Source of the DNA: a virus | Virus record (IMG/VR): IMGVR_UViG_3300050035_000070 | Span: 1-46,733 of that record | Direction: 5' to 3' (one strand) | DNA: 46,733 bases | Part shown: in pieces, positions 24,772 through 33,314 of the stretch | How positions within the stretch are numbered: the stretch's first letter is position 1 | Layout: the number at the start of each line of letters is the position of its first letter | Notes under the pieces: generated by a model | Database searches by the model: none | What the model saw: the letters and a program-made list of their open reading frames with translations, nothing else | What the model was told of the DNA's origin: nothing | Program-made: the position numbers and the translations under genes

Positions 24772-27700
24772 ATGGTAGACATTCCTAAATATTATGGCGA
24801 TAGTGACGCTCCTGATGCGTCCGATGTGTCTCAGCCTGACGTGCCTGATGCTCCTGCTCCTGCAACTCACTCAGGCATTGTCGTGCCGGAATATTATGGC
24901 GATAGTAATAAAATGTCTGGTGCTCCTGCAACTCACTCAGGCATTGTCGTGCCGGAATATTATGGCAATAGTAATAAAATGTCTGGTGCTCCTGCAACTC
25001 ACTCAGGCATTGTCGTGCCGGAATATTATGGCGATAGTAATAAAATGTCTGGTGCACCTGTACCGCAACAGCAGGCTCAACCCACCAGTTATGGTACTAT
25101 ACAGAACCCAGACGATATACAACCGCGCCAGTACGCCACTGATCCGAGCATGATAACTATCGGCAAGGTGCGTGATACGCGAGAAAACTTTCGCGCCGAC
25201 TACGAGAACCATGTGCAAACCATGGGCGCGCAGAACGGTTCACTGGCGTTCAAGGCTAAATATAAATTAAGCCCTAAAATCGATCTGGCTCCCCTACTCT
25301 CTACCCATGACGAATACGTACAGTACATTAAACCCCAGTGGCAAGCGCAGATGGCGCAGGAGAACAGCAAGGGGGAGGCAGCGGTACGCCGTAACGATCG
25401 ATGGGACGTAGGCATAGGTTTCCTCCAAGGAATATCAAGGGGCGCGACATTCGGCTTGCTCGACCCGACCAACAATACCCGTCTCAACAAGGCGATGGGT
25501 ATGAATGCGGGCAGTTTTGATGCGTCTGGAAATGCGGAAGGGGCATCGACAGTAGCCGGAAAGATTACTAGTGCAGTCGCCGAAATGGCAACCGGTATAT
25601 TAATTAACCCTGAATCAGCATTGGCCGGAACCGTTCGTAGCGCACAACTCGTGAAGGTTTTAGTCGAGGGTGGCGAAACAGCAGAGAATGCTGCGCGTAT
25701 AGCGAAGGCCGCAGTTAAGAGCGGTGAGATTATCTCCAGGTTAGAGACGGCAGGAGTGAAGGGTAGCGCCCTGGCGCGGGCAGCGTTGGCATTACCGCGC
25801 GCGGAAGAGGCCATAGGGAAACTGGGGACAGCGGGGAGGATAGTCGGACGAGCACTAATTGGTGCTGCTCGCGCAGAGATTTACAACATACCCTATTCCC
25901 TAGGGCAAAACCTACACGAGACAGGGCGACTATTTGGCCCAGGATGGAGCGACACGCTTGTTGAGAACGCGAAGAATCCAGCCACCTGGGGAACGGGCGC
26001 GGCAGTAGAGTCAGTAGCTGGTGGATTCCATGACATTGTAGGAGCGCTAAAGGCCAGGGGTGCTGGCGGAGCGCCACACGCTACTGACACGCCAATTAAT
26101 ACTGACCCGAAAGAATATCAGGATTGGGCGGCACAGCATCCGAATACAGGTGTGGATGCAATGGCCTCGTCACAAGTCATGCCGGAGCACCCTGCACAGT
26201 TGGCTCTACCATCGCGGGGAGCGCCACCGGGGGCAGTGATAGCGGGTGGCCCAGTGCGCGAAGACTACGATAAATTATATAGCCCCAAGTATTCTACGCG
26301 GGATGAGCCAGGCGTTACACCAGCATCACCGATGAATACGAGACCTACAGATGAGCAAGTGCATCGTTTACAAGATTTACAGCAGGCTATGCCTCCTGAG
26401 GTAGCATACAGGGTACGACAGGAAAATATAAAAGACTCTACTGCCCCATTAACTGATGCGGAAAGGGCGACGCAGGAGCGCGGGGCACAGGGCGTATCTC
26501 CGATACAGAAAAGCGTGGAGTCTGCGTTATCCAAGGTTGCCTCTGATACTAATAACAAGTCAGCACCCACTATTGCATCAGTACTGAAAGCCATCGACCC
26601 CAGTACCACACCAGAGGATGAGAAGTTAATATTGGCACATGCCAAGGAGATGATGGCCGCACAGGACGTTACCTGGCATCATGTATATGAAGACCTGCAT
26701 AATGCTGGTGTAGATGAACCGCACGCCTGGTATATTGTCAAGGCATTGGGCGGTGAGATACCTGATGAATCAGAACTACATGAGCGTATTGGTACTATTA
26801 ATCGCGTAATAGCGGGGTTGCACACAATACCCGATAAGCCAGCACGACAGCTTACAATACAAGGAGGGCTACTACACTATTCTCAGTTTGGTGAGCAATC
26901 TGGTAATTTTACTGATCCGGTTAATGAGAAGACCGTGGCATTCCACGAGGATAGACTCTATAATAAATTGAAAGATTCAGGCAGGAGAGATTATACGGAC
27001 AACGAGAAACGGGTGATGACTCGCTCATTGGCTCGCTCGTCGGCGCGAAACGGTTTCGGTGATGTCTCAGATATTGGCGAGGTCAGTCCCGAGGCTACTG
27101 AATGGAAGAAGTCAAATCATTCAGTCAATGATGTCTTGCAGCCAGAACACCATGCCATACTGGAAGAGTTGAATGATTTTAATCATCCGATAAATGGCCC
27201 CAAGGAGACCTTGAATGGTGACTCACTAGAGGACAACGAACATTATCAAACTGCTGCTGCGAAACAAGGGGCTACAGTGCGCGACCTACTGCGTGGTCAT
27301 GCATTAGATATATCTAACCATCTTAATGTTAATAAAAATAAGTTCGGTAATGAAGAAAGTCCGATGGGCTTCTCCCGAGAAAGTGCACGCGAACAGATTT
27401 ATGACGAGACCTCGGATGCGATGGCAAATGCGGGCTTCGACCAGAAAGAAGTGCACGACACGCTGAAGAAGGCTCCTAAATCCCAACGAGTACCCAAGAC
27501 TACTGGCCTGGATGCGATGGCCAGTAATCCTGTGTCGGTCGCGTCAAGCGACACTACTGGCCTGGATGCGATGGCCAGTAATCCTGTGTCGGTCGCGTCA
27601 AGCGACACTCCCGCTCTCGCCCCCATCCCGAACGGCATTCGGGAAGACTTGGAAAAAATAGCACCGTTAGTGTTGAACTATCGTGACAAGAATGTAAGTG

Positions 27701-30700
27701 AAAGCGTGATACGATCAAACATCAGAAGGATGATTGATTCTAAAGGGCTAGAGACTAATGCCAAGCTTAAAGGATTACTACCCGACATCGAGGGAGCCAT
27801 TGATATTGTAATAAACAAGGCAAATGGTACGCCGACTGAAGCGCCTCTTCCCAAGGGTGTTTCTCGTGGTTCCGCCTACATACCATCTGCATATGACCTG
27901 AGTAAGATTCCTGAGAACGTTAGACTCTCCCTGGACGACTCGGTAAAGGTTACACGCGAATTGGCCATACGCTTTAGATCGTATATGGATAATGGCATGG
28001 AAGGTTTCAGGGACCTTAAGACCAACGTACAGCACGAGTTTGGTGCTCACTTAAAAAACTATGTCAGTGAGATGCAGCAGGCATATGAGATGGCGCGTGC
28101 AAACCCGGAAGACTTTAGGCCTAAGCAGAATGCGTCACCATTAGCCTCCGCCCCACCATTAGCCTCCGCCCCACCTACCGGAGCAACGGGGTCGAGTCCT
28201 AGTGGCGCGGCAGACCCATCTGCATATGACCTGAGTAAGATTCCTGAGAACGTTAGACTCTCCCTGGACGACTCGGTAAAGGTTACACGCGAATTGGCCA
28301 TACGCTTTAGATCGTATATGGATAATGGCATGGAAGGTTTCAGGGACCTTAAGACCAACGTACAGCGCGAGTTTGGTGCTCACTTAAAAAACCATGCCAG
28401 TGAGATGCAGCAGGCATATGAGATGGCGCGTGCAAACCCGGAAGACTTTAGGCCTAAACAGAATGCGTCACCATTAGCCTCCGCCCCACCTACCGGAGCA
28501 ACGGGGTCGAGTCCTAGTGGCGCGGCAGACCCATTCGTATCTGGAAGTGCTGCGGCAGGGCCAGCGCCCACAGCAACATCAGGGGATATTCCTACCCACA
28601 CATTGCCGAAAACAACCAAACGATTCCACGAGCCGGAACAGACAGGATGGCAAAAAACAAAAGCGGCTATCAGGAAAAACGGACAACTCGTCACCGCGCT
28701 AGTTAACAAGTACGATGAGGGTAACCCGGACAGCCCAATTCGCGTAGGGTTCGACCGATTGGCTGCGGCAAAGGACTATGGAGAGAATCTTGCAAATCAG
28801 GCATTTACCGATATGGCCTCAGCCATGGGAGCAAAGCCCGGAAAGCCCATACAGGTTGGCGGAAATGCCTACCTGAAACTCCGTGATGGCGCACCAATTG
28901 ATGATGCCAGTTTGTTTGTATTGCGTGGCGTTATGCGCATGAGCGAAGAGGCGAAGGCAAATTGGGAAGAAGAGCATCCTGGAGAAGCTATGCCAACCAA
29001 CATGCAGGACACGTATAATCTTTCCCACAGCCTGACTGCGAATCATATGCAGCGTATAACCAATGAACCCGGTATGGTAAAGGCGGGCGATATTAATTAC
29101 GCTCACAACGAGAGGGTACGACCAGAGCGAGAGGCAATTGGAATGAAGCCGGGTCGAGGCGGGATGGATCAGAGATACCAGGTATCGACGCCCGATTTTC
29201 GAAGTTGGCGCGACTGGTTATCACACGAACGCCTAGGAAAGGCATACCTTGCCGGGGCGCATCAACTCGCCACTATCCTAGGGAGTGCTAATAATGACTC
29301 GTCCGATGACATTTCTAGTATTCGCGAGGCGTTGCCTGGAGGGAAGTTTGAGAAACTGGAACAAATACTTGAACTTGCGCCACAAAATATAAAGAACGCT
29401 AACAACATGACACTCGGGGATATGGAACGTGTATATGATACAGCGTCTAAACACGACTTCACCGGGGGCGCTATGGGTTACAGCCTGGACTTGCACGATA
29501 CTGTTACCAATCGTGTGGGATTGGACTTTCATAATGCCGCACTGAAAAATCTACACCAAGTCCTCATCGACACTGGGGTGGGGTCTCGAGATGACATACA
29601 ACGAGGCGCGTCGATAGAATCAACTGTCGGTGCAACCTCGCGAAGACTAGACTCCATTGCGACAAGTTTGCATATCAGTAATGATGAAGCAAAAAATCTT
29701 CTCACAGACATGTCAATGTCAGTTCCCGGAGCAGGAGATAAGGTTGGCGAACTTCGCAGACAGCAAGCCGGAGACGACCTATTACGTATCGCAGACGAGG
29801 AATTAAAGAACGAACGAGGTGCACAGCGACGTTTGTATGTGCCGGAGGATGTCGCACACACACTGGAGTCCATTCTTTTTCGAGCCAGCCATCCTGACCA
29901 ATATAAAATACACGGTGTCACTACTGCGTTGAATGGAATCACACAATTTAGTATGAGTGCATGGAGCGCGCCGACTATAGCGCACTATGCACGATTGGTG
30001 GCGGGTCTCGCCAATGTAGGGTACGGAGATACACCTACGGGTAAGATGGCCGAGCATGTTATCAGCATGTCTATGCCTTATGTTGGACGTATGCTTACCG
30101 CTAGTGTAAAGATGCTTAAGGTTGCCAAGCAAATAAAGGCTGGCGACCTCTCTGATCCGTTGGTAAAGGAAATACAGGCATCACACGAGTTCCTTGCGAT
30201 GGAAGGACGAGGACATGTTAACCCAATCTCTGATCTCGTGGTACGCCCGGAAGATAATTCACTAGGTGGGAAGATTCTTAACGGAATGGAACGCATATCA
30301 AAATACTATGGCGTGCCACAGCTAAGAAGATTTGTCTTTGAAGAAGTTGACCCTCTGGTGCGTGCAATACACGATGTCTATCTACAACGAGCATACCCGG
30401 GGATCACGAAAGCGAAGCGACTCGACGCGGCGGATGGGTTTGGTATATATTGCAAGGGACTACTTGGTGAGATACCCTATATGGCGAAGCAATCTGGGGC
30501 TGTCCAATTTGCAGGCTATCGTGCAGGGGCTATGCCAGCACAGGTGAGTAGCCTGACGGGTAGCCAGGGGTATAGCGGTACGCCCTTAAGGGAGAGGGCA
30601 CTAAATATTTCCATCATGACGATGGCTCCAATAGTAGGGGCAACAGTATACTCTCTCGTCAAGTACGGAAAAACGCCACAGCAGATGGGGTTTAAAGCAT

Positions 30701-31278
30701 ACGAGTATCCTGTCGAGATTGGTGGTAAAATCGTTGGCATCAATTCATTGGCGTTCAACCCGCTTGCGGCACAGTCAATAAACCTGCTCGGTGGTGGGGA
30801 GGCACGAAATCAAAATAAAGGTGAGAATACTGCATGGGATGCACTGGGAAACCCCGGCCAGGCTGCGATGAACTTTGGATTACGTGCCGTGGAGTCACCC
30901 TCTGCCTCGGCTGGACTAACGGCATTCGCTAATGTTCGACCATCTCTGACACCTAACATGTCGTATGTTCGCGCAGTACGCAGCAGCGTCGCCAAGGATC
31001 ACATGTTTCCATCGCAGGTGCTGGCTGGTATGCTACAACTAGCCCCGCAGATCGATGCTGTAGTTTCAGCAGCCGCCCCCAACTGGGTGGGAATTGCAGA
31101 CGAGGATCGATGGCGCGGCCTGGGCGATCTTACTGGGGTACACATTAATAGTGGCGGCGGAGTACGTATACCTGGAGTCGAGTTATCTACACAGCAACTC
31201 CGTCAACCTAGCTCTGCGGAGAAGGGCGGATACAGTGGCTACAGTGGATACAGTGGCTACGGAGGAGAATCGAAATAA
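24772..31278 (+). CDS. Giant putative ejection protein, 2168 aa
   Basis: The largest gene, 14 percent of the window. Residues 28-95 hold three copies of a 22-aa unit (ATHSGIVVPEYYGDSNKMSG core). A region about 180-420 is helical with an Ala-rich amphipathic stretch. The middle is low-complexity and helical, with an 18-aa unit twice (TTGLDAMASNPVSVASSD) and a 111-aa module duplicated nearly perfectly (27883-28531). From about 1290 the chain is a long, mostly helical domain with hydrophobic patches (ITQFSMSAWSAPTIAHYARL) that could contact membrane. It ends GGYSGYSGYSGYGG. Size, position before the lysis cassette and helical content fit the large inner-core/ejectosome proteins of podoviruses. 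Similarity to 'large polyvalent protein' helical domains is possible but unproven. No enzyme motif (transglycosylase or peptidase) was found by eye. Confidence 0.7.
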   Translation: MVDIPKYYGDSDAPDASDVSQPDVPDAPAPATHSGIVVPEYYGDSNKMSGAPATHSGIVVPEYYGNSNKMSGAPATHSGIVVPEYYGDSNKMSGAPVPQQQAQPTSYGTIQNPDDIQPRQYATDPSMITIGKVRDTRENFRADYENHVQTMGAQNGSLAFKAKYKLSPKIDLAPLLSTHDEYVQYIKPQWQAQMAQENSKGEAAVRRNDRWDVGIGFLQGISRGATFGLLDPTNNTRLNKAMGMNAGSFDASGNAEGASTVAGKITSAVAEMATGILINPESALAGTVRSAQLVKVLVEGGETAENAARIAKAAVKSGEIISRLETAGVKGSALARAALALPRAEEAIGKLGTAGRIVGRALIGAARAEIYNIPYSLGQNLHETGRLFGPGWSDTLVENAKNPATWGTGAAVESVAGGFHDIVGALKARGAGGAPHATDTPINTDPKEYQDWAAQHPNTGVDAMASSQVMPEHPAQLALPSRGAPPGAVIAGGPVREDYDKLYSPKYSTRDEPGVTPASPMNTRPTDEQVHRLQDLQQAMPPEVAYRVRQENIKDSTAPLTDAERATQERGAQGVSPIQKSVESALSKVASDTNNKSAPTIASVLKAIDPSTTPEDEKLILAHAKEMMAAQDVTWHHVYEDLHNAGVDEPHAWYIVKALGGEIPDESELHERIGTINRVIAGLHTIPDKPARQLTIQGGLLHYSQFGEQSGNFTDPVNEKTVAFHEDRLYNKLKDSGRRDYTDNEKRVMTRSLARSSARNGFGDVSDIGEVSPEATEWKKSNHSVNDVLQPEHHAILEELNDFNHPINGPKETLNGDSLEDNEHYQTAAAKQGATVRDLLRGHALDISNHLNVNKNKFGNEESPMGFSRESAREQIYDETSDAMANAGFDQKEVHDTLKKAPKSQRVPKTTGLDAMASNPVSVASSDTTGLDAMASNPVSVASSDTPALAPIPNGIREDLEKIAPLVLNYRDKNVSESVIRSNIRRMIDSKGLETNAKLKGLLPDIEGAIDIVINKANGTPTEAPLPKGVSRGSAYIPSAYDLSKIPENVRLSLDDSVKVTRELAIRFRSYMDNGMEGFRDLKTNVQHEFGAHLKNYVSEMQQAYEMARANPEDFRPKQNASPLASAPPLASAPPTGATGSSPSGAADPSAYDLSKIPENVRLSLDDSVKVTRELAIRFRSYMDNGMEGFRDLKTNVQREFGAHLKNHASEMQQAYEMARANPEDFRPKQNASPLASAPPTGATGSSPSGAADPFVSGSAAAGPAPTATSGDIPTHTLPKTTKRFHEPEQTGWQKTKAAIRKNGQLVTALVNKYDEGNPDSPIRVGFDRLAAAKDYGENLANQAFTDMASAMGAKPGKPIQVGGNAYLKLRDGAPIDDASLFVLRGVMRMSEEAKANWEEEHPGEAMPTNMQDTYNLSHSLTANHMQRITNEPGMVKAGDINYAHNERVRPEREAIGMKPGRGGMDQRYQVSTPDFRSWRDWLSHERLGKAYLAGAHQLATILGSANNDSSDDISSIREALPGGKFEKLEQILELAPQNIKNANNMTLGDMERVYDTASKHDFTGGAMGYSLDLHDTVTNRVGLDFHNAALKNLHQVLIDTGVGSRDDIQRGASIESTVGATSRRLDSIATSLHISNDEAKNLLTDMSMSVPGAGDKVGELRRQQAGDDLLRIADEELKNERGAQRRLYVPEDVAHTLESILFRASHPDQYKIHGVTTALNGITQFSMSAWSAPTIAHYARLVAGLANVGYGDTPTGKMAEHVISMSMPYVGRMLTASVKMLKVAKQIKAGDLSDPLVKEIQASHEFLAMEGRGHVNPISDLVVRPEDNSLGGKILNGMERISKYYGVPQLRRFVFEEVDPLVRAIHDVYLQRAYPGITKAKRLDAADGFGIYCKGLLGEIPYMAKQSGAVQFAGYRAGAMPAQVSSLTGSQGYSGTPLRERALNISIMTMAPIVGATVYSLVKYGKTPQQMGFKAYEYPVEIGGKIVGINSLAFNPLAAQSINLLGGGEARNQNKGENTAWDALGNPGQAAMNFGLRAVESPSASAGLTAFANVRPSLTPNMSYVRAVRSSVAKDHMFPSQVLAGMLQLAPQIDAVVSAAAPNWVGIADEDRWRGLGDLTGVHINSGGGVRIPGVELSTQQLRQPSSAEKGGYSGYSGYSGYGGESK
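24855..25052 (+). repeat. 66-bp tandem repeat, three copies
   Basis: In-frame direct repeats with period 66 bp (cores at 24861, 24927, 24993) encoding 22 aa each, with one or two base differences (GGCGATAGT versus GGCAATAGT). The motif VPEYYGDS also matches the protein's own N-terminus (IPKYYGDS), so the array probably grew from it. Confidence 0.92.
27499..27606 (+). repeat. 54-bp perfect tandem repeat, two copies
   Basis: Units 27499-27552 and 27553-27606 are identical and encode TTGLDAMASNPVSVASSD twice. A related GVDAMASSQVM occurs much earlier in the same protein (about residue 460). Confidence 0.92.
27883..28531 (+). repeat. 333-bp near-identical direct duplication
   Basis: Copy 1 begins at 27883 and copy 2 at 28216, in frame, with only a handful of base differences (for example CACGAG versus CGCGAG, TATGTC versus CATGCC). 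Copy 1 carries an 18-bp sub-repeat (CCATTAGCCTCCGCCCCA) twice, copy 2 once. Near-identity indicates a recent duplication or ongoing gene conversion. Confidence 0.92.
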
Positions 31279-31598
31279 TGAAGCAACCATTTTCAGAGTG
31301 GCTGGCAGATCACCTGGCCGCGTGCCTGGGTGCCATGTGGTTCCTGGGATTGTGCGTGGCATTGTCGGTAAGCCCGACTTTAATTAAGAACGCAGAATAC
31401 ATGGTGGTGGTGCTCTTTATCTCCAACTGTGTCCAGCTATTTGCCTTGCCCATACTCCAGTCTACTGGCAATAGGACGCAAGCAAAGATAGAAAAACTAC
31501 TAGAGAAGATCGAGGGGCTAGAGGAAAAGATTCTATGTCGGGAGGAATCGATACTATGCGAAGAGAAACTTATTGAGGAGGAGGTACATAATGACTAA
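31278..31598 (+). CDS. Two-TM membrane protein with coiled-coil tail (lysis cassette)
   Basis: Two hydrophobic segments (about 14-33 and 40-61) are joined by a short loop. They are followed by a cytoplasm-type charged coiled coil (NRTQAKIEKLLEKIEGLEEK). The layout (MWFLGLCVALS, then ALPILQSTGNR and a coiled coil) is reminiscent of DUF1003-like phage membrane proteins. Lying between the ejection protein (TAATG overlap) and the endolysin (8-bp overlap), it is probably a holin or lysis regulator. Holin versus antiholin cannot be told. Confidence 0.65.
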   Translation: MKQPFSEWLADHLAACLGAMWFLGLCVALSVSPTLIKNAEYMVVVLFISNCVQLFALPILQSTGNRTQAKIEKLLEKIEGLEEKILCREESILCEEKLIEEEVHND

Positions 31599-32085
31599 TG
31601 TACTTGGATTGAGGGCAGCGCAAGACGGCATGAAGAATCTATGGGTACATGAAGACCCACCAGGTAGCAACAGCGGCGAGTATGTAGACATCTACCTAGC
31701 GTCGGTAGGCTTGCCGCCAGGCAACAGTTGGTGCTGTGCATTCCTATACTATCGCCTCCAGCAGGCGGCATTGGAATTAAAGCAGACATCCCCCATGCCG
31801 AAGACTGGCTATGTTGAAGCCCTGTTCATGTGGGCTGAAGCAAAGGGTAATCGTGTCTACAATAACCCAGAGCCAGGCTTTGCTTTCGTGGAATGGATTG
31901 CCAGCGAGGAACGCTATGGGCATACCGGACTGGTACTATCGTGTGATGCGTCATGCTTCGTTAGCGTCGAGGGAAACGCGGCAGACACGCTTGGGAGCAG
32001 CGACGGAGAAGGCGTAAAGTCACATGTCCGTCCTTGGCTGAATGGGGAATACAAATTTATAAACCTAGAGGAGGTTTCGCAATGA
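31591..32085 (+). CDS. CHAP-type endolysin
   Basis: Cell-wall amidase/endopeptidase of 164 aa. Catalytic residues of the CHAP/NlpC-P60 superfamily are visible: Cys48 in NSWCCAF, His111 in YGHTGLVLS and a polar partner Glu127/Asn129 in SVEGNA, in the correct order and spacing. The first 25 residues carry an amphipathic helix. It has no separate wall-binding domain and no signal peptide, so it depends on a holin for release. The ATG at 31591 has AGGAGG 6-9 bases upstream. It overlaps the membrane-protein gene upstream (8 bp) and the holin gene downstream (ATGA). The residue next to the catalytic Cys is Cys rather than the usual Ala. Confidence 0.8.
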   Translation: MTNVLGLRAAQDGMKNLWVHEDPPGSNSGEYVDIYLASVGLPPGNSWCCAFLYYRLQQAALELKQTSPMPKTGYVEALFMWAEAKGNRVYNNPEPGFAFVEWIASEERYGHTGLVLSCDASCFVSVEGNAADTLGSSDGEGVKSHVRPWLNGEYKFINLEEVSQ

Positions 32086-32309
32086 CACCAGGAATAAAAA
32101 CATCAGAGTTTTGGTTACATGCATTAGTTATCCTGCTTGGCGGATTCATAGCCTTACTACCGCACGCCAGTTCGATTACACAGGGCATCGGCACGACGGC
32201 AACACTTGTGTCTGCCCTGGGTTATGGTAGTTCTCGGGCACGACTGAAGGCCACGGCGCTATCGTTCGTGGATGACGTAGTGGACACAGAGAAGAAACTA
32301 TCCAGTTAA
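32082..32309 (+). CDS. Holin-like small membrane protein
   Basis: The 75-aa product begins MTPGIKTSEFWLHALVILLG. A KTxEFW start, a single strong membrane segment (about 9-28), a second weakly hydrophobic helix (38-50) and an LGYGSSRARLK end are familiar from a family of small phage holin-like proteins. It overlaps the endolysin stop by ATGA with GAGGAGG upstream. As the last rightward gene it is followed by the convergent terminator. The likely job is membrane permeabilisation for endolysin release; with the other membrane protein it may form a holin/antiholin pair. Confidence 0.7.
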   Translation: MTPGIKTSEFWLHALVILLGGFIALLPHASSITQGIGTTATLVSALGYGSSRARLKATALSFVDDVVDTEKKLSS

Positions 32310-32316
32310 GGATACG

Positions 32317-32352
32317 ACAACAGAGGCCACTAATGATAGCGGCCTCTGTTGT
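32317..32352. terminator. Bidirectional terminator between the convergent arms
   Basis: ACAACAGAGGCC and GGCCTCTGTTGT form a perfect 12-bp stem with a 12-base loop. It is 8 bp after the last rightward gene and about 50 bp from the end of the last leftward gene. No long T- or A-run, so strength is uncertain. Nothing else is seen in 32353-32403. Confidence 0.7.
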
Positions 32353-32403
32353 TACCAGGAGTATGAACGAACGTGTCTAGTGTATACTACTGTTACAAGC
32401 CTG

Positions 32404-32922
32404 TCAACCTCGTTCCATATCACGTTCCTTGAGCAACCCATAGCGCATTATCATGAGCGCCTCTGCCATGCCATCCGGGTATTTTTTTGAACGGGGATGG
32501 TCTTTCATATACAGGTCTACTGCTTCCGGGTAAAGCATTCGGGCTTGCTCAATTGCGTACCCTTTCCAGTCCACAGTCTTTACCCCGGTGCCGTAGACTA
32601 CCTTGTGCCAGGCCTGCGGAGTAACGGCGACTACCGGTATATCCAGCACGGATAGAATACCGTAGAGTTCCCCCAAGCCATACCCGAAGTTGAACATACT
32701 CGTCACCCCTTGCCCGGGCATAGCGTGAACATCTTCTATATAGCAGATACAATTTTTATAGCGTATATCCAATAAGACATGACCATCTGGTGCGGTGTTT
32801 AACATTCCCACAATCAGGTCGCGCTTGCCTGCCACGCTATCTGGCATAGGGTTGACGGCAATCTTGCCATCACAGTACGCAGCTATACCACCGGACTTGC
32901 CGGGGTCAATTCCTATTATCAT
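32404..32922 (-). CDS. RuvC-like Holliday junction resolvase
   Basis: Resolves branched recombination or replication intermediates before packaging. RNase H-fold motifs are in order: GIDPGKSGG (Asp6), CYIEDVHAMPGQG (Glu63), a GLGELYGIL helix, VTPQAWHK (101-107), and DGMAEALMI with Asp150 and Glu154. Length 172 aa matches RuvC-type phage resolvases. It is the last gene of the leftward replication operon and overlaps the previous gene by ATGA. Catalytic acids look intact. Confidence 0.85.
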   Translation of the reverse strand: MIIGIDPGKSGGIAAYCDGKIAVNPMPDSVAGKRDLIVGMLNTAPDGHVLLDIRYKNCICYIEDVHAMPGQGVTSMFNFGYGLGELYGILSVLDIPVVAVTPQAWHKVVYGTGVKTVDWKGYAIEQARMLYPEAVDLYMKDHPRSKKYPDGMAEALMIMRYGLLKERDMERG

Positions 32923-33314
32923 GGTTCCCTCCTGTCTCGAATAGACGTAATAATTTCAGCCAAAGCATTCTGAACGGCAACAAAATAATCCCGCTCATGT
33001 TTCTGGCGTGCGAAGTCAGTAGTGTCTGGGTCATTCCACCAGGCTGTTGCGCGAACAACCTGGTTCCATGCCTTCACCGGCACGTGTAAATCAGCCGGTA
33101 ACTTCTCCTCCTCCAGTAAGCGCGCTCCCGCATTCACCTGGTTGTTTTCAACAACCCCTACCTCGACGACTTTAATGTTGCCGTCTCTCACGCACACCAG
33201 TCTAATACTCACACGTTGCGGGTCAGTGTCATCCAGGCTAAACACCCACCGGTGATTCATACCCTTGCGCGAGGGTGTTTGATCGCGTAAAGGGTCAAGT
33301 AACTGTGCTATCAT
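32919..33314 (-). CDS. Hypothetical protein, 131 aa
   Basis: Lies between primase-helicase and resolvase with ATGA overlaps on both sides, so it is certainly co-translated. N-terminal half is beta-patterned (HRWVFSLDD, RVSIRLVCVRDGNIKVVEVG). The C-terminal half is helical with WNQVVRATAWWNDP and AVQNALAEIITSIRDRRE. No motif is recognised. The company it keeps suggests an accessory replication or recombination factor; this is inference. Confidence 0.65.
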   Translation of the reverse strand: MIAQLLDPLRDQTPSRKGMNHRWVFSLDDTDPQRVSIRLVCVRDGNIKVVEVGVVENNQVNAGARLLEEEKLPADLHVPVKAWNQVVRATAWWNDPDTTDFARQKHERDYFVAVQNALAEIITSIRDRREP

